Numbered from the stretch's first letter, positions 1-8,403 are shown. The stretch: DNA of 64,000 nt from Paraburkholderia nodosa DSM 21604 (GCF_000519185.1 NZ_JAFA01000037.1:101-64100), one strand, 5' to 3'. Program-made: numbers and translations. The notes: a model not told the origin generated them from the letters alone.

Positions 1-203
1 GCGTACTCGGGCAGGTTCGCGGGATCGAGCGAGATGACCTGGGTCTTGAGCGTGGCGATGGGCGCCATGGTCTCGTGAAAGCCCACGGCCGCCATCGCGA
101 TCAGGCCGATCATCAGCGGGAACGCCACGAAGTCCCAGCGGTTCGGCAGCACGCGCCACGCCGAGGCGTTGGCCGTGCGGTTCAGGTTGAAGCTGAACTC
201 CAT
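1..203 (-). CDS. ABC transporter permease, N-terminal fragment
   Basis: Only the first 67 codons are inside the window; the gene continues past the left edge. The start is the ATG whose complement lies at 201-203. The peptide begins MEFSFNLNRTANASAW and has one hydrophobic segment at about residues 29-45 (FVAFPLMIGLIAMAAVGF), as expected for the first membrane helix of an inner-membrane permease. It resembles the start of the long NitT/TauT-type (sulfonate/nitrate/taurine) permeases of Burkholderiales; that assignment is from memory of the family and the diagnostic EAA loop lies outside the window. The substrate cannot be told. It faces away from the 765-base non-coding stretch that follows. 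Confidence 0.55.
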   Translation of the reverse strand, partial: MEFSFNLNRTANASAWRVLPNRWDFVAFPLMIGLIAMAAVGFHETMAPIATLKTQVISLDPANLPEY

Positions 204-968
204 TCAGACGCCCTCCGCGCCGGGTTTCAGAAAGGCGGACGACATAGCGTGCGTGCCGCAGGACAGGCGTTGCAGATACTGCGGGGATGGCGGATCGACA
301 AAGGCAAGGCGCATGGACACAGAATTTCGTTGGCGTTGATGACACGGCGACGATGCCGCGGTGGTACGCACCGCCCGCGCCGCAGTTGCGGCTGACGATT
401 GGCGACTGGGCTTGCCTCGACTGAAACGGCACGACACTACTACAACCTTCATGACACTCACAACCGCGTCCGGTACGCCGCGAAAACCAGACCACACGGG
501 CTTTCGCAGCGCTTTCGCCGGCCTTCTGGAGAGCTTCCAGAGCGCGCCGCGAACGGCTTGTGCACGTCATCGTGATGACGCATCGATGACACCTTGATGA
601 CACAACGACGCCGCGTCTGACTCCACGCCTGCCTCATTCAGGCCGCCAGCGCCAGTGGGCGTCGCTTGCACGCCACACGCTGGCTCACGCGTGAACCCCG
701 CGCACGAAACCGCTCTGTCCACACTTACGCCCCCTCCACTCCGCTCATCGCCGCATATCGCCGTGCTGACGGCATGCGGCTTGCATGTTAGCGATCCACG
801 CTCGCGCCGCCGCCCGCTCGCGCCGCCTTGCAACGCCGCGCTGACGCTTCGAGAGCGGGCTCGCCAGCCCCGTTCGAGGGGTAAAATCGACACGCCCCGT
901 CGGTGGCGCACCGACGCCCACGGGCGCCGATACCCACGCCTCAATACCACTCACGAACCAGAAGGCCG
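204..968. other. Long intergenic region between ABC permease and diguanylate cyclase
   Basis: No convincing gene. Short open frames on both strands have arginine/proline-rich translations typical of random GC-rich DNA and no domain. The region holds a cluster of GATGACAC-like repeats (338-345, 450-457, 574-603; CATGACAC at 450) described separately, and a TAAAAT hexamer at 882-887 that could be the -10 element of the diguanylate cyclase gene, though no good -35 element is visible. Confidence 0.6.
565..603. promoter_or_regulatory. Inverted repeat plus three 11-bp-phased direct repeats
   Basis: CGTCATC-GT-GATGACG (565-580) is a perfect 7-bp inverted repeat with a 2-bp centre. Its right half-site begins a run of three direct copies of GATGAC at 574, 585 and 596, each 11 bp apart, so they lie on nearly one face of the helix. 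Further GATGACAC and CATGACAC copies lie at 338-345 and 450-457. Array geometry like this suggests cooperative binding by a regulator of one of the flanking genes. The regulator is unknown. Confidence 0.4.
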
Positions 969-2648
969 ATGAACAGGAGACTCTTGCGTCAGGCAGCCGG
1001 ACCCCTCGGGGTCGTGGTGGTCGCGCTCGTCTGCTGGGCGGCGGCCGACTGGCTCGCGGACCGCATGGTCCGCCAGGAGTTCGAGGCCGCGCTCGCCGCA
1101 CAGCGCCAGATGATGCGCTCGGTCGTGGACAACATGGCCGAAGTGATCGCCAGCGACCTCGCCATGTCGCGCGCCATTCCGGCAACGATGGCAGAGACCC
1201 GCGTCGTCCAGCAGGCGCTTACCGAGGCCGCGCATTATGCCGCGTCGAGCGATTTGACGGAACTGGCGCGGCGCAAGGAGCTGCAAGGCGTGCCGGCGCT
1301 CGCCGGGGTCGACCGCTTTCTCCACGATGCCCAGGGCTTCTCCGGGCTCGATGCGATCTGGCTCGTCAACGCGAACGGCATCTGCATCGCCTCGAGCAAT
1401 GCGCTCGAAAAAATCTCCTACGTCGGCGTGGACATGCGTCCGCGCGCGTATCTGAACGACACGCTGCTCGGGGCGTTCTCCGAAGCCTACGGCGTGGGCA
1501 CGGCAAGCGGCGAGCCCGGCATTTTCGTCGCGGCGCCCGCCTATGACGACGGCCTGCTGGTCGGCGCCGTGGTCGCAAAGGTCAGCATCGCGCGGCTGCG
1601 CCACTGGGTGACCCACCCGGGCACCTTCGTCGCGGACAACAATGGCGTCATCATCATGGCCCACGACAGCGCGCTCGAAGGACGCGCCTTGCCGGGCTCG
1701 CACGTCGCCGAAATGAACGCGGTGGACCGCGTGAACACCTATCTGCGCGAGCGCTTCTCGCCGCTCGAGCTGGGCCCGGCATCGCAAACCGCATTGAGCG
1801 CAGCGCCGTGGATCCCGCGCGCCGACGCCGCGCAAATGATCGCGTCGCCGGGCCAACGCGCGCCAGCCCTCTACGAACAGCGCGGCGGCCTGAACTCCGG
1901 GCTCTCGGCGCATCTCGTGGATCCGGTCAATGCGTGGTCCGAGCTGATCGCGAACCATCAGCGCGACCGGCTTCTTATTTTCCTCACGCTCGCGGGCACG
2001 GCGGCGCTCGCGGCGGTGATCTCGGTCTCGTGGGTGCGCGAGCGGCGTCTTCACCATGCGAGCCGCGATCTCGCCGGGCAGCTGCAGGCCGCGAACGCCC
2101 TGCTCGCCGCCGAGGCGCGCCACGACGCGCTGACCGGCGCGCTCTCGCGGCGCTACTTCCTCGACCTGCTGCGCCGCGAGATCGACGCGGCCTACGCGGC
2201 AGGCAAACCGCTGTGCATGGCGATTGCCGACCTCGACTACTTCAAGCAGATCAACGACCGCTTCGGCCACCCGGCGGGCGACCGCGCGCTTCAGCATTTC
2301 GTGGAGACCTGCCGCGCGGAGCTGCGCGCCGACGACGCCGTCGGGCGCCTGGGCGGCGAGGAGTTCGGCATCCTGCTGCCCGCGACCTCGCTCGCCACGG
2401 GCCTTGCCGTGCTCGACCGCCTGCGCGAGCAGGTGAGCAAACGCATTTGCGCGGAACTGCCCGAGGAAGCAAGCGTGAGCGTGAGCATCGGCGTAACCGA
2501 ACTTGCCGCCGCGCAGGATCAGCCCGAGCGTCTGATGAGCCGCGCCGACCTCGCGCTCTACATGGCGAAGGCGGCCGGGCGCGACCGTTGCGAGGCCATG
2601 ACGGCCGAGGGCGTCGTGCCGCCGCGCGCCGCGGCGCCGACCTGGTGA
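969..2648 (+). CDS. Membrane-bound diguanylate cyclase with periplasmic Cache-type sensor
   Basis: Makes cyclic di-GMP from two GTP. The 559-residue protein has an N-terminal membrane helix (about 12-28), a large periplasmic region (about 30-333) that reads like a double-Cache ligand-sensing domain (for example GLDAIWLVNANGICIASSN), a second helix (about 334-356) and a C-terminal GGDEF domain. The active-site motif is GGEEF at 462-466. An RxxD inhibitory site (RADD, 453-456) sits exactly five residues upstream, so product inhibition is probably retained. The start ATG at 969 is preferred because the hydrophobic signal anchor follows directly and GAAGG lies just upstream; an in-frame start at 903 would add an arginine-rich tail. 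The ligand is unknown. It stands alone as a transcription unit. Confidence 0.88.
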   Translation: MNRRLLRQAAGPLGVVVVALVCWAAADWLADRMVRQEFEAALAAQRQMMRSVVDNMAEVIASDLAMSRAIPATMAETRVVQQALTEAAHYAASSDLTELARRKELQGVPALAGVDRFLHDAQGFSGLDAIWLVNANGICIASSNALEKISYVGVDMRPRAYLNDTLLGAFSEAYGVGTASGEPGIFVAAPAYDDGLLVGAVVAKVSIARLRHWVTHPGTFVADNNGVIIMAHDSALEGRALPGSHVAEMNAVDRVNTYLRERFSPLELGPASQTALSAAPWIPRADAAQMIASPGQRAPALYEQRGGLNSGLSAHLVDPVNAWSELIANHQRDRLLIFLTLAGTAALAAVISVSWVRERRLHHASRDLAGQLQAANALLAAEARHDALTGALSRRYFLDLLRREIDAAYAAGKPLCMAIADLDYFKQINDRFGHPAGDRALQHFVETCRAELRADDAVGRLGGEEFGILLPATSLATGLAVLDRLREQVSKRICAELPEEASVSVSIGVTELAAAQDQPERLMSRADLALYMAKAAGRDRCEAMTAEGVVPPRAAAPTW

Positions 2649-2825
2649 GTGCGCAACGAGCTTGCGCAGTCGATCACACGAGGGATGCCCGTACGAGGCT
2701 GCGGGGCTCGCCCGGCTCAACCGGCGAGGCGCGGTATCATGGGATGAACGGTGCGCGCCAGTCCATACGGTGCGCATGACTCAAACGGCGCCACTTCGGT
2801 GTTCCGCACAAATCTGGAGGCATGC

Positions 2826-3092
2826 ATGAAGGGAAATCTGGTCATTGTCTGCCGCGATCAGGATGCGCTCGCGTTCGACCAGTTGATGGTCGAGTACGGC
2901 GCGTTCCAGACGCGCCTGTCATCGACCGCGTGGTACCTGAAACTCGACGCCACGCCCGAGTTGATTCAGGAAGAGATTCTTGCCCGCCTCGGCAAGTACA
3001 CCACGCACTACATCTTCGAGGCCGACACCGTGACCTACAACACGGTGGACAACGAGGCCGCCGCCGCGCTCGACACGCTCTTTACGGCCTGA
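2826..3092 (+). CDS. Conserved small protein of unknown function (88 aa)
   Basis: I do not recognise a named family. It starts at ATG 2826, five bases after a strong GGAGG (2816-2820); another ATG at 2822 is out of frame. The 88-residue, acidic, soluble product has no signal peptide or membrane helix. Its pattern (beta strand KGNLVIVCRD, helix ALAFDQLMVEYGAF, strand STAWYLKLD, helix TPELIQEEILARL, strand THYIFEADTVTYN) looks like a small alpha/beta ferredoxin-like fold similar to SinR/Cas2-like small proteins. That is a fold guess from strand-helix order and motif spacing only. It lies alone between the diguanylate cyclase and the convergent histidine kinase gene; no cas genes are near. Confidence 0.75.
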   Translation: MKGNLVIVCRDQDALAFDQLMVEYGAFQTRLSSTAWYLKLDATPELIQEEILARLGKYTTHYIFEADTVTYNTVDNEAAAALDTLFTA

Positions 3093-3258
3093 GCGGCTGC
3101 GCCCAACCTGACCTGACTGAACCTGGCGTCGCTCTGGCGGCGCCTTCGGGCGAACGTCCGGCCAACCTCGTCAATACCAGCTCAGTACCAGGTCAAGCCC
3201 ATCCGGCCATGTCCCACCTGTTCGGTGCGGGCTCCCGCCAAGGCAATTCCAACGCGAT

Positions 3259-4575
3259 TTACCAGATCTGCGCCGCTTCGGTTACGGTGCGCTCCACCAC
3301 GTCGAACGCAAACGTCATGCGCACCGCGAGCCCGCCGCTCTCGCCGTTGCCGATCGAGAGCTCGCCGCCCGCGCGGCGCACGAGCCGCTCGACGATCGCG
3401 AGGCCGAGGCCGCTGTGGCCGTTGCCGCCGCGCGCAGGGTCGAGGCGCACGAACGGCCGGCTCGCCTGCGTCAGATCCTGGTCGGGGATGCCCTTGCCGT
3501 GGTCGCGCACAGTGAGCGAGAAACCCGTCGGGCCGCGCTCGCTCTCGATCACGACGGGCGGTGCGCCGTACGCATGCGCGTTGTCGAGCAGGTTCGAGAC
3601 CACGCGCTCGAGCGTGGCCGCGGGCAGACGAAACTCCGGACCCGCGCGCAGATGCGTTTCGATCGCAATCGCCTCGCCGCTCGCCGTGCGGTGGTTGCGC
3701 GCGATGCGCTCGCACTGGTCGTCGACCTCGACGGGCTCGCTGCGATCGGCGCCGTCGTGCGCGAACACAAGGAACTGGTCGACGATGTGCGCCATCGACT
3801 CGACGTCGCGCACCACGCCGTCGCGCACCTTTTGCTCGTCCATCATTTCGGCGCGCAGGCGCAGCCGGGCAAGCGGCGTCTTGAGATCGTGCGCAACGCC
3901 CGCCAGCATGACGGCGCGGTCTTTCTCGGTGCGCTCGACTTCCCTGACCATCTGGTTGAAACCCAGCGTGAGCTGACGCAGCTCGCGCGGCCCGCGCTCG
4001 GGCACGGGCGGCACGGGCTCGCCGCGGCCAAAGCGCCCGACGGCCTGCGCGAGCGCGCTCAGCGGCTGTTGCAGCATCCACGCGGCCACGAGCGCAGCGA
4101 TCACGGCGGTGGCGAAAATGGTGATGACCCAGGGCAGAAACTTGTCGAGCGGCCGCATGATGCGCAGCGGCTGGCCCGGCAGGACGATCCAGCGGGCGTC
4201 CTGCGGTCCGCGCACCCAAAGCGTGGGCGGACCGCCGGGCGGCCCGACGCGCACGTCGGTGCCGGGCGGCATGCGATCGCGCACGTCGTCGATGAAACGG
4301 CGCAGCGGTTCGGGCATGCGTTCGGTGACCGGCGGCACGGCGGGACTCGCCGGATCGACGAGTTGCACGCGCGAAGGCAGCGGCTGGTCGGGCTCGCGCT
4401 CGACGTGCTGGCGCACCGCGTCGACAAGGAAGGTCGCTTCCTCGACGGCGTAGCGCGTTTGCATCTGATTGTGTTCGACGCGCATGAGCGTGAACCAGGC
4501 GACGTGCGACACCAGCAGAACGCCGATGAAGATGACCGCGAGGCGCCCGAACAGCGAATCAACCGGCCGGCGCAT
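3259..4575 (-). CDS. Sensor histidine kinase, EnvZ-like
   Basis: Inner-membrane kinase that phosphorylates the response regulator encoded just upstream. The 438 residues contain a first helix (about 12-33), a periplasmic sensor of about 110 residues rich in proline (35-146), a second helix (147-168), a HAMP linker, the phosphoacceptor region AGVAHDLKTPLARLRL with His229, an N box NLLDNAHAYG, and ATP-lid glycines DHGKGIPD and GHSGLGLAI. All catalytic boxes look intact. The phosphoacceptor block is closer to EnvZ than to CpxA. It overlaps the regulator gene by 17 bases (4559-4575), so the two are translationally coupled. The signal sensed is unknown, but the divergent Spy-like gene points to envelope stress. 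Confidence 0.9.
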   Translation of the reverse strand: MRRPVDSLFGRLAVIFIGVLLVSHVAWFTLMRVEHNQMQTRYAVEEATFLVDAVRQHVEREPDQPLPSRVQLVDPASPAVPPVTERMPEPLRRFIDDVRDRMPPGTDVRVGPPGGPPTLWVRGPQDARWIVLPGQPLRIMRPLDKFLPWVITIFATAVIAALVAAWMLQQPLSALAQAVGRFGRGEPVPPVPERGPRELRQLTLGFNQMVREVERTEKDRAVMLAGVAHDLKTPLARLRLRAEMMDEQKVRDGVVRDVESMAHIVDQFLVFAHDGADRSEPVEVDDQCERIARNHRTASGEAIAIETHLRAGPEFRLPAATLERVVSNLLDNAHAYGAPPVVIESERGPTGFSLTVRDHGKGIPDQDLTQASRPFVRLDPARGGNGHSGLGLAIVERLVRRAGGELSIGNGESGGLAVRMTFAFDVVERTVTEAAQIW

Positions 4576-5290
4576 GGTTGCCCTGCTCTCCGTCGGGAAC
4601 GAACACGTAGCCGCGCCCGCGCACGGTCTGAATGAAGCGCGGCGTGGACGGGTCGCTTTCGAGAATACGCCGCAGACGCCACACCTGCACGTCGATGCCG
4701 CGGTCGGTGCCGTCGTACTCGGGACCGTGCAGCAGTTCCAGCAGGCGCTCGCGCGTCAGCGTGCGCATGGGGTGGTTCACGAAAATCTTCAGGAGCGCGA
4801 ACTCGCTGCCCGACAGCATGATGGGCTTGCCTTCCTGCTGCAACGTGCGCGACTGGAAGTCGAGCGTGAAGCGGCCGAACGCGTACGGTTCGCGCTGCTC
4901 GGGCGCCGCCGCCGAAGGCACCGTGCGGCGCCGGCGCAGCACCGCCTGCACGCGCGCGAGCAGTTCGCGCGGGTTGAACGGCTTGCCGAGATAGTCGTCC
5001 GCGCCGAGTTCGAGGCCGACGATGCGGTCCACGTCGTCCGCGCGCGCCGTGAGCATGATGACGGGGATGTCGTCGCCGGCTGCGCGCAGCTTGCGCAGCG
5101 CGGTCAGGCCGTCTACGCCCGGCATCATCAGGTCGAGCACGATCAGGTCCGGGCGCTCGCGCTCGAGCCGCCGCTCCAGCGAGCCGGCGTCGTGCAGCAC
5201 CGAGACTTCCATGCCCTGGCGCGCGAGATAGTCGCGCAGGAGGTCGCGTAGTTCGAGGTCGTCGTCGACGACAAGGATTTGAGTAGCCAT
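4559..5290 (-). CDS. OmpR-family response regulator
   Basis: A 243-residue DNA-binding response regulator. The receiver domain (about 3-118) has the acidic pocket DDD at 9-11, phosphoacceptor Asp53 in LIVLDLMMPG, Thr81 and Lys103 (DYLGKPF). A winged-helix output domain (about 135-235) ends in RGRGYVFVPDG. First gene of an operon with the overlapping histidine kinase. The promoter region is shared with the divergent Spy-like gene and contains 10-bp-phased direct repeats GTAAC-N5-GTAAC on this strand, 56 bases before the start, so autoregulation is likely. Sequence is most like OmpR/RisA regulators of beta-proteobacteria. Confidence 0.92.
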   Translation of the reverse strand: MATQILVVDDDLELRDLLRDYLARQGMEVSVLHDAGSLERRLERERPDLIVLDLMMPGVDGLTALRKLRAAGDDIPVIMLTARADDVDRIVGLELGADDYLGKPFNPRELLARVQAVLRRRRTVPSAAAPEQREPYAFGRFTLDFQSRTLQQEGKPIMLSGSEFALLKIFVNHPMRTLTRERLLELLHGPEYDGTDRGIDVQVWRLRRILESDPSTPRFIQTVRGRGYVFVPDGEQGNHAPAG

Positions 5291-5345
5291 GGGATGAAGT
5301 GTAACGCGCGCGCACGGGCCGTTTGCTTACAGCTCTTCCAGCTGG

Positions 5346-5360
5346 GTTACGAGGTGTTAC
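5346..5360 (-). promoter_or_regulatory. Tandem operator-like repeat facing the regulator gene
   Basis: Read on the minus strand it is GTAAC-N5-GTAAC, two direct half-sites exactly 10 bp apart. OmpR-family regulators bind such phased direct repeats; the CpxR consensus is GTAAA-N5-GTAAA. It lies 56 bases upstream of the response-regulator start. Confidence 0.5.
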
Positions 5361-5374
5361 CGCGAAAGGCGTGT

Positions 5375-5389
5375 GTAATGTCGCGTAAT
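5375..5389 (+). promoter_or_regulatory. Tandem operator-like repeat facing the Spy-like gene
   Basis: GTAAT-N5-GTAAT on the plus strand, half-sites 10 bp apart, in opposite orientation to the neighbouring copy. A further single GTAAC is at 5406-5410. It lies 135 bases before the Spy-like start, a plausible activator position. Confidence 0.5.
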
Positions 5390-5523
5390 CTCGGCGGCCC
5401 GCCGCGTAACACGCGCCGCCTGCCCGGTCGATACGCTAGGGACACCGGTTGCGAGCGCCACCACTTTCCAGGGCGCCGCGCCAGACCGGATAAAACCCTC
5501 ATGGATTTGTCAGGAGCATCACC

Positions 5524-6093
5524 ATGTACAAGACGACTTCGCGCCTTCTCGCTATCGCCGCTGCCTCGCTCGCGCTCACCGTGGGCGCCACCGCCGCCAA
5601 CGCCCAGACCCCGCCGCCCCCGGGCGGTCCCGGCATGATGCACGGCGGTCCGGGCATGCATGGCGGCCCCGGCATGCACGGCGACTTCATGCTCGGCTTC
5701 AAGAAGCTGCACGACAAGCTGAACCTGAACGCCGCGCAGGAAAAGCAATGGCAGGCCGCGCTCGACACGATGAAGCAGAACGGTCAGGCCATGCGCAAGA
5801 ATCATGAACAGATGAAGCAGCAGTTCGATTCGATGAAGAACCAGCCGATCCTCGACCTGAACGCCATGCACACGGCGCACGAGCAGGTCGAGCAGCAGAA
5901 CCAGCAGCTGCGCGAGCAAACCACGCAAGCGTGGCTCGCCTTCTATAACGGCCTGAACGACCAGCAGAAGACGACCGTGAGCACCGCGATCAAGGAGCGC
6001 TTCGCGAAGATGGAGCAGCGCCACGAGCAGATGCGTGAGCGCTGGGAGCAGCACCACAAGGGCGGCGCTTCGGCACCGGCCGCGCAGCAGTAA
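5524..6093 (+). CDS. Spy/CpxP-like periplasmic protein
   Basis: Probable periplasmic chaperone or envelope-stress protein. The 189-residue precursor has a signal peptide with a likely cleavage after ANA (residue 27), then a Gly/Met/His-rich stretch with three GGPGM(M/H) repeats, then an alpha-helical, Gln/Met/Lys-rich body. The LTxxQ signature of the Spy/CpxP family appears in variant form twice, as LNAAQ and LNDQQ. It ends in a basic tail with HHKGG and APAAQQ. It is divergent from a two-component operon and preceded by phased GTAAY repeats, matching the way Spy and CpxP are controlled in enterobacteria; that parallel is inference. The His/Met-rich segment could bind metal. Confidence 0.82.
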   Translation: MYKTTSRLLAIAAASLALTVGATAANAQTPPPPGGPGMMHGGPGMHGGPGMHGDFMLGFKKLHDKLNLNAAQEKQWQAALDTMKQNGQAMRKNHEQMKQQFDSMKNQPILDLNAMHTAHEQVEQQNQQLREQTTQAWLAFYNGLNDQQKTTVSTAIKERFAKMEQRHEQMRERWEQHHKGGASAPAAQQ

Positions 6094-6157
6094 TCGCGCC
6101 GTTCACGCGCCGCCTCGCTGCGGCGCGCCGATACACAATCGCGCTCAAACGCGCGAC

Positions 6158-6194
6158 AAAGCGCCGCGGGATTCGCACCCCGCGGCGCTTTTTT
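6158..6194 (+). terminator. Rho-independent terminator of the Spy-like gene
   Basis: 13-bp perfect GC-rich stem (6158-6170 with 6179-6191), 8-base loop, and a run of six T at 6189-6194. Confidence 0.85.
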
Positions 6195-6235
6195 CATGGC
6201 GCGGACGGTTGCCGGCCTTGCCGCCGCTCAAAGGG

Positions 6236-6934
6236 TCAGGCGAGATCGAACAGCAGCACTTCGGCCGCTGTGCCCCTCGCGAGCGTGACGCCCGCCTCGG
6301 CCTCGATCATCGCGGCATCGCCGGCTTCGAGGCGCTGGCCGTTCACGTCCAGCGCGCCGCGCGCGACATGCAGATAGACGCGCCGCCCGGCGGGCACCGC
6401 ATACTCGACGCGCTCCTCGCCGTCGACGAGGGCCGCGTAGATCGAAGCATCCGACTGCACGGTCACCGAGCCGTCGCGCCCGTCGGGCGAAGCGACGAGG
6501 CGCAGCCGCCCGCGCTTGTCGGCGTCGTCGAAACGCTTTTCCTCGTAGCCTGGCGCCCCGCCCCGCTCGCGCGGCAGCAGCCAGATCTGCAGCAGGTGCG
6601 CTTCCTCTTCCTTCGAGCCATTGAACTCGCTGTGCATCACGCCCGTGCCGGCGCTCATGCGCTGCACGTCGCCGGGGCGGATGGTCGAGCCGTTGCCCAT
6701 GCTGTCGCGGTGTGCGAGTGCGCCGGAAAGCACATAGGTCACGATCTCCATGTCGCGGTGGCTGTGCGCGCCGAAGCCCTGGCCGCCCGCGATACGGTCG
6801 TCGTTGAGCACCCGCAGCGCACCATAGTGCATGTGCGCTTCGTCGAAATAGTCGGCAAACGAAAAACTGTGGTACGAGTCGAGCCAGCCGTGGTTGGCGT
6901 GGCCGCGTTCGTCGGCGCGTCGGATAGTCAGCAT
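6236..6934 (-). CDS. Pirin family protein (YhhW-like quercetinase type)
   Basis: Bicupin of 232 residues. The N-terminal cupin keeps the pirin metal site: His57, His59, His101 and Glu103 in GFGAHSHRD and GVMHSEFN. Members such as E. coli YhhW show quercetin 2,3-dioxygenase activity in vitro; physiological roles are usually unclear. The C-terminal cupin is degenerate, as usual. It is transcribed alone toward the Spy-like gene. The start at 6934 gives the typical N-terminus (MLTIRRADERGH). Confidence 0.88.
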   Translation of the reverse strand: MLTIRRADERGHANHGWLDSYHSFSFADYFDEAHMHYGALRVLNDDRIAGGQGFGAHSHRDMEIVTYVLSGALAHRDSMGNGSTIRPGDVQRMSAGTGVMHSEFNGSKEEEAHLLQIWLLPRERGGAPGYEEKRFDDADKRGRLRLVASPDGRDGSVTVQSDASIYAALVDGEERVEYAVPAGRRVYLHVARGALDVNGQRLEAGDAAMIEAEAGVTLARGTAAEVLLFDLA

Positions 6935-7368
6935 GGCAATCTCCGGTCAATCATGTCGATATCAGAAGGTAAGGGCGGCGGCCCGCTTGCACAATCCGCA
7001 GCGGCGCACCGCATCGTTTCGCCAGCAACATCAATGGGCTGCGCTGCCAGCGTCGCCCTGCGTCAGACCCGCACGGCCTCCGGCTTCGGGTAAAATACCG
7101 CGCTTTTCGGCCAGCGCGAGCCTGATGGCCCGGGATGAACACTCCGTGGCGGCTACCCCGCCCCGCCAGCGCGCGCTGCCACCGGGGCCGGAGCGCGTCG
7201 CGCTTTCCGACCCGCATTTTTGATCGCCTAGAATGGCGGCCAACGGCCACGAGCCGGTCCGCCTTGCGTCGGCCGCGCGCCCCTTACCGCGCCGCGCCAC
7301 CCGTATCAGTCGTGCATGGGACGGAGTCAGTGCTAAAAAAGCACTCGCTCCGGCTCGACAGGAGAATG
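6935..7368 (+). other. Intergenic region between pirin and hisJ-like gene
   Basis: No gene seen. Contains a TAAAAT hexamer at 7091-7096, a possible -10 for the transporter operon that would give a leader of about 265 bases, and a hairpin close to the ribosome-binding site (separate entry). Confidence 0.5.
7323..7351 (+). promoter_or_regulatory. Leader hairpin just upstream of the hisJ-like ribosome-binding site
   Basis: GGAG-TC-AGTGC, a TAAAAAA loop, then GCACT-CG-CTCC: 5-bp and 4-bp helices separated by a 2x2 internal loop. It ends eight bases before the AGGAG at 7360-7364. It could affect translation or mRNA stability; function unproven. Confidence 0.35.
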
Positions 7369-8145
7369 ATGAAGAAGTTTGCAGTGTGCGTGGCGCTCGC
7401 CCTGATCGCGGGCAGCGCCGCCGCCAAAGAGTGGAAAACCGTGCGCATCGGCGTGGACGCCAGCTATGCGCCGTTCGAATCCAAAGCGCCGAACGGACAG
7501 ATCGTCGGCTTCGATGTCGACCTCACGAAAGCCCTGTGCGCGCGCATGAACGTGAAGTGCGTCTGGGTCGAGAACGACCTCGACGGCATTATTCCCGCGC
7601 TCAAGGCCCGCAAGTTCGACGCGATCGTGTCGTCGCTGACCATCACGCCGCAGCGCGCCCAGCAGATCGACTACTCCGCGAAGATGTTCGATGCGCCCGC
7701 ACGCATGCTCGCGCGCACGGGCTCGCCGCTTCTGCCCACGCCGGCTTCGCTCAAGGGCAAGAACGTGGGCGTCGAGCAGGGCTCGACCCAGGAAGCGTAC
7801 GCAAAGGCGCACTGGGCGCCGCAGGGCGTGAACGTGATCTCGTACCAGAATCAGGATCAGGTCTACCAGGATCTGTTAGCCGGGCGCCTCGACGCCACGC
7901 TGCAAGACGAGGTCCAGGCGGATTTCGGCTTCCTGAAAACGCCGCGCGGCAAAGGCTTCGCGTGGGCGGGCCCGGAAGTGGAAGACCCGGCGACGATCGG
8001 CGACGGCACCGCGATCGGCCTGCGCAAGGATGACGCCGAACTCAAGACGAAGTTCAACACGGCGCTGGCCGCGATTCATGCCGACGGCACGTTCGACAAG
8101 ATCGCGAAGCAGTACTTCGACTTCGATATCTACAAAGGCAAGTGA
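7369..8145 (+). CDS. hisJ: Periplasmic basic amino acid-binding protein (HisJ/ArgT type)
   Basis: Solute-binding component of a polar/basic amino acid ABC importer. The 258-residue precursor has a signal peptide (MKKFAVCVALALIAGSAAA, then KEWK) and the family motifs VRIGVDASYAPFESK, GFDVDLTKALCARM and DGIIPALKARKFDAIVSS. Start 7369 is chosen because AGGAG at 7360-7364 is four bases upstream; an ATG at 7366 is only one base from it. Followed by two permease genes and an ATPase gene, but separated from them by a 258-base gap. The order binding protein, Q, M, P matches hisJQMP; lysine, arginine, ornithine or histidine are the likely ligands. Confidence 0.88.
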   Translation: MKKFAVCVALALIAGSAAAKEWKTVRIGVDASYAPFESKAPNGQIVGFDVDLTKALCARMNVKCVWVENDLDGIIPALKARKFDAIVSSLTITPQRAQQIDYSAKMFDAPARMLARTGSPLLPTPASLKGKNVGVEQGSTQEAYAKAHWAPQGVNVISYQNQDQVYQDLLAGRLDATLQDEVQADFGFLKTPRGKGFAWAGPEVEDPATIGDGTAIGLRKDDAELKTKFNTALAAIHADGTFDKIAKQYFDFDIYKGK

Positions 8146-8403
8146 ACGGGAAAGCACACGCAGGTAAATAAACAACGAGACACCACCGCTCGCGCCTCGC
8201 GCCACGACACATCAAAAGCCCCGGGGGCTCCCCGATAGACCGCCACCGGGCTTCGTATACAGTCACAGGCGCGCTCACGAGCGCAATCGCATCGGCCGCG
8301 CGCGAATATGCTAAAAACCGCGCGGCCATGAACGGATTTGAACCGCGGCAGACAAGCGCCGCGCCTTTCGCGGTGTGAGAAGCGCACCGTCAAGGACTTG
8401 CCC

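Noticed and set aside
951..2777. 608-codon open frame on the minus strand opposite the diguanylate cyclase
   Set aside because: No domain and biased composition; the plus-strand product has intact GGEEF, RxxD and membrane helices.
8216..8231. AGCCCC/GGGGCT-like hairpin between hisJ and hisQ as a terminator
   Set aside because: The arms nearly abut and no T run follows; at most a processing or stability element.
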